Shown here: positions 7,459 to 12,055 of the stretch, in pieces
Position numbering within the stretch: position 1 is the first letter of the stretch
Layout of the letters: each line of letters begins with the position of its first letter
Assembly: GCA_050248375.1 (NCBI GenBank)
Contig: JBFWSL010000089.1
Coordinates: forward strand, 1-12,055
DNA length: 12,055 bases
Reading direction: 5' to 3'
DNA from: JAYZVT01 sp050248375
GTDB lineage: Bacteria > Pseudomonadota > Alphaproteobacteria > Rhizobiales > Methyloligellaceae
Program-made: the position numbers and the translations under genes
Notes under the pieces: generated by a model
Seen by the model: the letters and a program-made list of their open reading frames with translations, nothing else
Databases searched by the model: none
Told to the model about the DNA's origin: nothing

Positions 7459-8187
7459 ATGCCGTCTCGCATTATCATTCCCGCCTCCATCATCATCGCG
7501 CTCGGGCTTGCGGCCGCCGGATGGCTCGCCGGCCGCGGGCTCGTGGAAAGCCGTCTCGGCCACAGGACGGTTCTGGTGAAGGGCTTCTCGGAGCGCGTGG
7601 TAAAGGCCGATCTCGGCTTCTGGCCGATCCGCTTCACCGTCTCCGGGCCGACGCTGGAAGAAGCGCGGCGGCGGCTCGACGCCGCGGAAGGGGCGGTCGA
7701 GTCCTACCTGGAGAAGCACGGCTTCAAGGCGGGCGACCGCGAGGTGCAGAACATCCAGGTCGAGGACCGCAAGTCCGGCTACAACTCGAACAATGTGGAC
7801 GAGGACAACCGCTTTGTCCTGACCGAGGACATCATCGTGCGCTCGGGCAACGTGGACGGCCTGGCGGCGGCGGCGCGCAACATCGGCGACCTGATCCGCG
7901 CCGGGGTGGTGCTCACCTCCGACCAGTACAATTCCGGCCCCTCCTTCGTGTTCACCAACCTCAACGACCTGAAGCCGGAGATGCTCACGGAGGCGACCAA
8001 GCGGGCGAGGGAGTCCGCGGAGCAGTTCGCGCGGGAATCCGGCTCGACCGTCGGCGCCATCTTCGACGCCAACCAGGGGCTGTTCACCATCGGCCCGGCG
8101 ATCGAGATTCCCAACGAGCGTGGCGACAAGCAGGTGGAGAAGCTCGTCCGGGTGGTGACGACGATCACCTATTTCCTGAAGGATTAG
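7459..8187 (+). CDS. Membrane-anchored SIMPL-domain (DUF541) protein
   Basis: 242 residues, beginning MPSRIIIPAS. This ATG (7459-7461) is preferred because GAGGAG sits seven bases upstream; upstream in-frame ATGs at 7444 and 7351 have poorer sites and would add a leader before the hydrophobic segment. A single N-terminal hydrophobic segment (about 4-24) looks like a signal anchor, placing the rest in the periplasm. The remainder has the SIMPL pattern: an opening strand RTVLVKGFSERVVKADLG, the long helix LEEARRRLDAAEGAVESYL, VQNIQVED, and a final RVVTTITYFLKD. The family (COG2859/BP26-like) has no settled biochemical role; members form channel-like or ring assemblies in some bacteria. It is a single-gene unit that converges on gyaR. 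Confidence 0.85.
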   Translation: MPSRIIIPASIIIALGLAAAGWLAGRGLVESRLGHRTVLVKGFSERVVKADLGFWPIRFTVSGPTLEEARRRLDAAEGAVESYLEKHGFKAGDREVQNIQVEDRKSGYNSNNVDEDNRFVLTEDIIVRSGNVDGLAAAARNIGDLIRAGVVLTSDQYNSGPSFVFTNLNDLKPEMLTEATKRARESAEQFARESGSTVGAIFDANQGLFTIGPAIEIPNERGDKQVEKLVRVVTTITYFLKD

Positions 8188-8202
8188 GCACAGGTGGATG
8201 GC

Positions 8203-8282
8203 TGGACCCCGGGTCTGCGCCCGGGGTTTCGATCCCCGCATTTCCCCATGCCTGCCGAAACCCCGGCGAAAGCCGGGGTCCA
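8203..8282. repeat. Compound palindromic intergenic repeat, copy 1
   Basis: An 80-bp element with perfect 10-bp outer inverted ends, TGGACCCCGG (8203-8212) and CCGGGGTCCA (8273-8282). Each arm also folds on itself: ACCCCGGG-tctgcg-CCCGGGGT on the left and ACCCCGGC-gaaa-GCCGGGGT on the right. The left arm (8204-8231) is identical at 27 of 28 positions to copy 2 at 10212-10239. It lies in the gap between converging SIMPL and gyaR genes, a typical REP/BIME-like location. Confidence 0.85.
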
Positions 8283-8290
8283 GGGCGGCA

Positions 8291-8357
8291 TGGACCCCGG
8301 GCCTTCGCCGCGCCGAAGGGGCTTCGGCCCCGCAGGCAGGTCACGCCCGGGGTTTCG
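8291..8357. repeat. Related, rearranged palindromic repeat with inserted hairpins
   Basis: It starts with TGGACCCCGGG (8291-8301) and ends with CCCGGGGTTTCG (8346-8357), the two halves of the same arm seen in copies 1 and 2. The six-base loop is replaced by about 44 bases containing GGGGC-TTCG-GCCCC, a very stable UUCG-type hairpin. No T-run follows, but it could help end transcription from either side. Together with copy 1 it fills most of the 231-bp gap 8188-8418. Confidence 0.65.
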
Positions 8358-8418
8358 CCCGAAGAGGCCTCCCCCGATGGGCACCTCGGACGGCGAAAGA
8401 CAACCCGTAGAAGGAAGC

Positions 8419-9411
8419 TCAGAACATCGCCGCGTGGACGCGGTCCGGCGGGGCGTGGCCGTCGAGGAAGGTCTTGATGTTGATGATGACCTTCTCGCCC
8501 ATGTCGATACGGCCTTCCAGGGTGGCCGACCCCATGTGGGGCAGCACCACCACGCGGTCGCTCTGCAGCAGCTTGGGATTGACGGCCGGCTCGTGCTCGA
8601 ACACGTCGAGGCCCGCGCCCGCGATCTCCTCGTTCTCGATCATGCGGGCCAGCGCGTTCTCGTCGATGACCTCGCCACGGGCGGTGTTGACCAGATAGGC
8701 CGAGGGCTTCAGCAGCTTCAGGCGCCGGGCCGAAAGCAGGTGATAGGTGGCGGGGGTGTGCGGGCAGTTGACCGAGATGATGTCCATGCGGGCCAGCATC
8801 TGGTCGAGGCTTTCCCAGTAGGTCGCCTCCAGCTCCTTCTCCACCTCGGGCGATACGCTGCGGCGGTTGTGATAGTGGATCTGCAGGCCGAAGGCACGGG
8901 CGCGGCGGGCGACAGCCTGACCGATGCGGCCCATGCCGATGATGCCCAGCCGCTTGCCCCAGATGCGGTGGCCCAGCATCCAGGTGGGCGACCATCCGGG
9001 CCACTTGTTGTCGTGGCTCTTCAGGTAGGCCGTGCCCTCCGCGAGGCGGCGCGGCACCGCCAGGATCAGCGCCATGGTCATGTCGGCGGTGTCCTCGGTC
9101 AGCACGCCGGGCGTATTGGTGACGATGATGCCTCGGTTGCGGGCGGTGGCGAGGTCGATGTTGTCGACGCCGGTGCCGAAGTTGGCGATCAGGCGGAGCT
9201 GGTCGCCCGCCTGACTGAGCACGGCGGAATCGATGCGGTCGGTGACGGTGGGAACGAGAACCTCGGCCTTCTTGACCGCGGCGATGAGCTCGTCGCGCGT
9301 CATGGCATGATCGTCGATGTTCAGGGTGGCGTCGAACAGCTCGCGCATGCGGGTTTCGACAACGTCGGGCAGACGCCTCGTGACGATGACTTTCGGCTTC
9401 CCCGAACCCAT
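8419..9411 (-). CDS. gyaR: D-2-hydroxyacid dehydrogenase, glyoxylate/hydroxypyruvate reductase type
   Basis: 330 residues, the usual length, with GAGG six bases before the ATG at 9409-9411; the frame is open further upstream to 10062 but that part is antisense to the SH3 gene. The protein begins PKVIVTRRLPD as in GyaR enzymes. The Rossmann loop is GMGRIG (159-164). The catalytic set is complete: Arg245 in NTARG, Glu274 in FEHEP and His292 in LPHMGSAT. It is a cytoplasmic NAD(P)H-dependent enzyme reducing glyoxylate or hydroxypyruvate to glycolate or D-glycerate; the exact substrate cannot be read from sequence. It is divergent from the SH3-domain gene (217-bp gap) and convergent with the SIMPL gene. 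Confidence 0.9.
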   Translation of the reverse strand: MGSGKPKVIVTRRLPDVVETRMRELFDATLNIDDHAMTRDELIAAVKKAEVLVPTVTDRIDSAVLSQAGDQLRLIANFGTGVDNIDLATARNRGIIVTNTPGVLTEDTADMTMALILAVPRRLAEGTAYLKSHDNKWPGWSPTWMLGHRIWGKRLGIIGMGRIGQAVARRARAFGLQIHYHNRRSVSPEVEKELEATYWESLDQMLARMDIISVNCPHTPATYHLLSARRLKLLKPSAYLVNTARGEVIDENALARMIENEEIAGAGLDVFEHEPAVNPKLLQSDRVVVLPHMGSATLEGRIDMGEKVIINIKTFLDGHAPPDRVHAAMF

Positions 9412-9628
9412 GGTTCGCCTCGCGACTGTTGCTTTTTGCGCAGTGGGGCCGGTCGTTCCCGGGCCGTGCGGCGGTGCCGCTCTGTCTAACAGATGGGCGA
9501 GGGCAAAACAAAGCGCGTTATTGGCCCGGTTGGCCACGATCCCTTCACCTTTTGGGCGGAAGCTTGAACCGGCTGGCGCTTCGGGCGATCTATCGTCCAG
9601 GGGATATTCGGCGCCGGGCAGGGGAAAC

Positions 9629-10150
9629 ATGCGGCCACTGGCACACTTGGTTGTTCTGGCACTGTGCGCGGGCATGGCCGCGAGCGCAGCCGCGCAGGGC
9701 GCGACGCCGCGCTCGGGCGCCAGCGGGCTGCCGGTGCCGCGCTTCGTCAGCCTGAAATCGGACCGGGTCAACGTGCGCAAGGGTCCCAGCACGGAGCATC
9801 CGGTGGCCTGGGTGTTCAACCGCGCGGGCCTGCCCGTCGAAGTGATCGCGGAGTTCGACAACTGGCGGCAGGTGCGCGACAGCGAAGGCACGGAAGGATG
9901 GGTGTTCCACTCCCTGCTTTCGGGCCGGCGCACGGCGCTGGTGATGCCCTGGGCCAGGGACGGGCAGACCGTTCCGCTGCATGAGAACCGTTCCGACGGC
10001 AGCGACACGGTGGCGCGGCTGGAACCGGGCGTGCTCGGCAGCGTGCTCGGCTGCGACGGCAAATGGTGCCGCTTCTCGGTGGACGCGGTGTCCGGGTGGA
10101 TCGCGCAGGAAACCCTGTGGGGCGTCTACAAGAACGAGAAGGTGGAGTAG
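9629..10150 (+). CDS. Exported SH3-domain protein (COG3807-like)
   Basis: 173 residues. The ATG at 9629 follows AGGGGAAAC and gives a signal peptide (hydrophobic LVVLALCAGMAASAAA, cut near Ala22-Gln23); the longer open frame from 9317 overlaps gyaR on the opposite strand and lacks such a signal. Two bacterial SH3-like repeats are visible: 40-104 (SDRVNVRKGPSTEHPVAWVF, then WRQVRDSEGTEGWV) and 114-170 (PLHENRSDGSDTVARLEPG, then KWCRFSVDAVSGWIAQ). Cys142 and Cys147 in the second repeat could form a periplasmic disulfide. Such domains often bind cell-wall peptides, but this family's target is not known. Its place beside gyaR and irr-fabA is, to my memory, conserved in Hyphomicrobiales. Confidence 0.85.
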   Translation: MRPLAHLVVLALCAGMAASAAAQGATPRSGASGLPVPRFVSLKSDRVNVRKGPSTEHPVAWVFNRAGLPVEVIAEFDNWRQVRDSEGTEGWVFHSLLSGRRTALVMPWARDGQTVPLHENRSDGSDTVARLEPGVLGSVLGCDGKWCRFSVDAVSGWIAQETLWGVYKNEKVE

Positions 10151-10210
10151 CGGCACTGTTCGCTGCGTTGCAGCTCGCCTGGAACCCGGGGCACGGCATC
10201 GGACCCTATA

Positions 10211-10294
10211 CGGACCCCGGGTCTTCGCCCGGGGTTTCGCATTTCTTCCTGCCCCTCGCTCTCTCGCGAAACCCCGGACGTGGTCCGGGGTCCG
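10211..10294. repeat. Compound palindromic intergenic repeat, copy 2
   Basis: An 84-bp element with perfect 10-bp ends, CGGACCCCGG (10211-10220) and CCGGGGTCCG (10285-10294). Internal hairpins are ACCCCGGG-tcttcg-CCCGGGGT and ACCCCGGA-cgtgg-TCCGGGGT. The central spacer differs from copy 1 while the arms are kept. It sits in the 180-bp gap between the converging SH3-domain and irr genes. Confidence 0.85.
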
Positions 10295-10330
10295 CTGCAG
10301 CGATCTAGAAGATTGGCCTGGAGGCCGGTC

Positions 10331-10750
10331 CTACTTGCGCTCGACCAGGCGGACCAGCACGTCGACGCGCGAGATCTCCATGCCGGCGGGCGGCTTGGGC
10401 AGCCCCTGCACGAGCAGGCCGCTGTCGGTCGGGATGTCGAGGAGCTTGCCGTCGCGCTCGCAGAAGAAATGATAGTGGTTGGACGTGTTGGTGTCGAAAT
10501 AGGTCTTCGACCCCTCCACGGCCACCTCGCGCAGCAGGCCCGCCTCGGTGAACTGGTGGAGCGTGTTGTAGACGGTGGCGAGCGAGACCGGCACGGCATG
10601 GCCGATGGCCTCCTCGTGCAGCGCCTCCGCGGTGAGGTGGCGGTCGCCCTTGCTGAACAGCAGGGCTGCCAGGGCCAGGCGCTGGCGCGTCGGCCTGAGG
10701 CCGGCCTTTACCAGCAGATCGCGGGCATGTTCCTGGGCGTCCTGCGTCAT
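10331..10750 (-). CDS. irr: Irr-type Fur-family transcriptional regulator
   Basis: 139 residues, an Irr-like length. The ATG at 10748-10750 gives MTQDAQEHARDLL; the 163-residue reading from 10822 would need translation to start upstream of the likely promoter -10. The DNA-binding winged helix (about 15-75) reads LRPTRQRLALAALLF, HLTAEALHEEA and VSLATVYNTLHQFTEAGLLREV, followed by the Irr-like signature SKTYFDTNTSNHYHF. Irr controls iron and heme genes in alphaproteobacteria according to heme status. The HHH heme/metal motif of better-known Irr proteins appears here as His92-Tyr93-His94. The N-terminal GCPxH heme motif of Bradyrhizobium Irr is absent, as in many other Irr proteins. It is divergent from fabA. 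Another Fur-family role (for example PerR-like) is less likely. Confidence 0.85.
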   Translation of the reverse strand: MTQDAQEHARDLLVKAGLRPTRQRLALAALLFSKGDRHLTAEALHEEAIGHAVPVSLATVYNTLHQFTEAGLLREVAVEGSKTYFDTNTSNHYHFFCERDGKLLDIPTDSGLLVQGLPKPPAGMEISRVDVLVRLVERK

Positions 10751-10793
10751 TGTGGGTTGACCTTTGCTGCGTGACTCGTCATTCCGGCTGCCA

Positions 10794-10822
10794 AATATAT
10801 TGGGTTGGGGAGAGTCCTGCAA
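10794..10822 (-). promoter_or_regulatory. Candidate irr promoter
   Basis: On the minus strand TTGCAG (10822-10817), a 17-base spacer and TATATT (10799-10794) form a plausible sigma-70 promoter, with a leader of about 37 bases before the ATG at 10750. The -10 matches TATAAT at five of six positions; the -35 is weak apart from TTG. Confidence 0.45.
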
Positions 10823-10827
10823 CTTGA

Positions 10828-10860
10828 CCGTTCAAGAACAGTTGACGCACCCTTGAACGG
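10828..10860. promoter_or_regulatory. Perfect 9-bp inverted repeat between irr and fabA promoters
   Basis: CCGTTCAAG (10828-10836) and CTTGAACGG (10852-10860) are exact reverse complements separated by 15 bases; their centres are 24 bp apart. The site ends 17 bp before the fabA -35 and begins 5 bases beyond the irr -35, where a shared regulator could act on both genes. It is not the TTCTAAA-like iron control element I would expect for Irr. The bound protein is unknown. Confidence 0.5.
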
Positions 10861-10877
10861 GAGGCGCCGCCGGCCTT

Positions 10878-10905
10878 TTGACGGCGGAGCGAGTGTGTTA
10901 GTAAC
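10878..10905 (+). promoter_or_regulatory. Candidate fabA promoter
   Basis: TTGACGG (10878-10884) is a perfect match to the alphaproteobacterial -35 consensus TTGACGS. Twelve bases later GTTAGTAA (10897-10904) partly matches GCTANAWC. Both spacing and position (about 45 bases before the ATG at 10950) fit a housekeeping promoter for the fabA-fabB operon. Confidence 0.5.
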
Positions 10906-10949
10906 GGGCGCTTCGCAGGGAAACGGTTCAGGTACAACGAAGAGGTGCA

Positions 10950-11486
10950 ATGTCGGACAGGAAGTCGAGCTTTGACTATGAGGCGCTGCTGGCCTGCGCG
11001 CGCGGGGAGCTGTTCGGCCCCGGCAACGCGCAGCTTCCGCTGCCCCCGATGCTGATGTTCGACCGGATCCTGCGGATCTCCGAGACCGGGGGCGAGCATG
11101 GGCAGGGCGAGGTGGTGGCCGAGCTCGACATCAAGCCGGACCTCTGGTTTTTCCCTTGTCATTTCAAGGGGGACCCGGTGATGCCGGGTTGCCTGGGGCT
11201 GGACGCCCTGTGGCAGATGCTCGGCTTCTTCCTCGGCTGGCTCGGCGCGCCCGGAAAGGGCCGCGCGCTCTCCGTCGGCGAGGTCAAGTTCAGCGGTATG
11301 GTGGTGCCCACGGTAAAGAACCTGCAATATGTGGTGACGCTGAGGAAGGTGATCCGGCGCAAGTTCACGCTGGGCATCGGCGACGGCGTGCTGCTGGCCG
11401 ACGGCCAGGAGATCTACAATGCCAAGGACCTCAGGGTCGGCCTTTTCGAGGCCACCGGAGGAGAGGCCGCTCCGGCCGGGGCCTGA
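10950..11486 (+). CDS. fabA: FabA, 3-hydroxydecanoyl-ACP dehydratase/isomerase
   Basis: 178 residues, a few more than the E. coli enzyme. FabA dehydrates 3-hydroxydecanoyl-ACP and isomerises trans-2- to cis-3-decenoyl-ACP, the branch point for unsaturated fatty acids. The hot-dog-fold signature WFFPCHFKGDPVMPGCLGLDALWQ holds catalytic His71 and Asp85. Other family blocks are LPPMLMFDRI, VGEVKFSGMVVP and LADGQEIYNAKDLRVGLF. AGAGG lies four to five bases before the ATG. It is followed by fabB after 74 bp with no terminator, the standard fabAB operon. Divergent irr upstream is a familiar alphaproteobacterial arrangement. Confidence 0.96.
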   Translation: MSDRKSSFDYEALLACARGELFGPGNAQLPLPPMLMFDRILRISETGGEHGQGEVVAELDIKPDLWFFPCHFKGDPVMPGCLGLDALWQMLGFFLGWLGAPGKGRALSVGEVKFSGMVVPTVKNLQYVVTLRKVIRRKFTLGIGDGVLLADGQEIYNAKDLRVGLFEATGGEAAPAGA

Positions 11487-11560
11487 GCGGCAAGGTGTGC
11501 CAATCCAGAAATCCGGCGCGGCGGGGTGGCGGCGTCCTCGGACCAAGAAGGATTAGTTGA

Positions 11561-12055
11561 ATGAGACGGGTCGTCGTAACCGGGATGGGCATCGTGTCGT
11601 CCATCGGCAACAACGCCCAGGAGGTGCTTGCCTCGCTCAGGGAGGCCAAATCCGGCATCGTCAAGGCCGACGACTACGCACGCCTCGGATTCCGCTGCCA
11701 GGTGCACGGCGCGCCCCGGCTGGACTGGGAAGAGGTGATCGACCGCAAGGTCCGCCGCTTCATGGGCGCGGGCGCGGCCTGGAACTACCTTTCGATGGAG
11801 CAGGCGATCCGCGACGCGGGGCTCGAGGAGAAGGACGTCTCCAACGAGCGCACCGGCCTGATCATGGGCTCCGGCGGACCCTCCACCAAGGCTATCGTGC
11901 AGGCCGCCGACGTCACCCGCTCCAAGGGTCCGAAGAAGGTGGGCCCCTTCGAGGTGCCGAAGTCCATGTCGAGCACCAACTCGGCGACGCTGGCGACGCC
12001 GTTCAGGATCAAGGGCGTCAACTATTCCATCTCGTCGGCATGCTCCACGTCGGCG
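11561..12055 (+). CDS. fabB: FabB, 3-oxoacyl-ACP synthase I (3' truncated by window)
   Basis: The first 165 codons are present, starting at an ATG with AAGGA eight bases upstream. The opening MRRVVVTGMGIVSSIGNNAQEV and the later SMSSTNSATLATPFRIKG are typical of KAS I. The reading stops just after SSACSTSA, whose Cys161 is the nucleophile that takes the acyl chain; the two catalytic His residues and the Lys lie beyond the edge. FabB elongates the cis-3-decenoyl-ACP made by FabA, so the pair supplies unsaturated fatty acids. It is probably co-transcribed with fabA. Confidence 0.95.
   Translation, partial: MRRVVVTGMGIVSSIGNNAQEVLASLREAKSGIVKADDYARLGFRCQVHGAPRLDWEEVIDRKVRRFMGAGAAWNYLSMEQAIRDAGLEEKDVSNERTGLIMGSGGPSTKAIVQAADVTRSKGPKKVGPFEVPKSMSSTNSATLATPFRIKGVNYSISSACSTSA

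Noticed and set aside
8188..8418. Possible CRISPR array in the repeat-rich gap
   Set aside because: The repeats are palindromic, unevenly spaced and few, with no regular repeat-spacer pattern and no cas genes.
9317..9628. Extension of the SH3-domain protein to 277 residues
   Set aside because: It overlaps the gyaR start on the opposite strand and would bury the signal peptide.
9412..10062. Extension of the gyaR frame to 547 residues
   Set aside because: The extension is antisense to the SH3-domain gene and unlike any dehydrogenase N-terminus; 330 residues is the family length.
11143..11169. Pro instead of Gly before the catalytic His of FabA (FPCHF versus FGCHF)
   Set aside because: I believe this is usual in alphaproteobacterial FabA proteins and the catalytic His and Asp are intact.

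Overview
This window is GC-rich and densely coded, and reads as a piece of an alphaproteobacterial chromosome, most likely Hyphomicrobiales (Rhizobiales) or a close relative. The clues are UbiB, OpgC, a short Fur-family regulator of the Irr type divergent from fabA-fabB, an SH3-domain protein next to a GyaR-type hydroxyacid dehydrogenase, and promoters resembling the alphaproteobacterial TTGACGS/GCTANAWC type. Taxonomy is inferred from gene content only. No tRNA, rRNA, CRISPR array, transposase or phage gene is visible.

Layout. (1) 1-1316: 3' part of ubiB (ubiquinone synthesis), cut by the window edge. (2) 3267-1325, minus strand: opgC (membrane acyltransferase of periplasmic glucans) overlapping a predicted exported SGNH/GDSL esterase by 115 bp. 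(3) 3443-6223, plus strand: coaBC, dut and a ThiF/MoeB/HesA-family E1-like enzyme, spaced like an operon. The CoaBC protein begins with an XRE-type helix-turn-helix domain in the same frame. (4) 7217-6290, minus strand: a small predicted secreted or lipoprotein and a three-helix membrane protein, both of unknown function. (5) 7459-8187, plus strand: a membrane-anchored SIMPL-domain protein. (6) 9411-8419 (minus) and 9629-10150 (plus): a divergent pair, glyoxylate/hydroxypyruvate reductase and an exported SH3-domain protein. (7) 10750-10331 (minus) and 10950-12055 (plus): irr divergent from fabA and the start of fabB (anaerobic-type unsaturated fatty acid synthesis), cut just after the active-site Cys of FabB.

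Most of the genes are core metabolism: ubiquinone, coenzyme A, dUTP removal, unsaturated fatty acids, iron/heme control and envelope glucan modification. The most unusual item is the HTH-CoaBC fusion. It has the same architecture as BirA and NadR, cofactor-pathway enzymes with a DNA-binding domain that control their own pathway. Its promoter region carries two dyads with centres 22 bp apart that could be its operator, and the start codon lacks a clear ribosome binding site. Further points of interest are the unfused opgC-SGNH pair, compound palindromic repeats in both convergent gaps beside gyaR and the SH3 gene, a perfect inverted repeat between the irr and fabA promoters, and changed key residues in CoaC (flap Cys), the E1-like enzyme (zinc Cys) and Irr (HHH motif).
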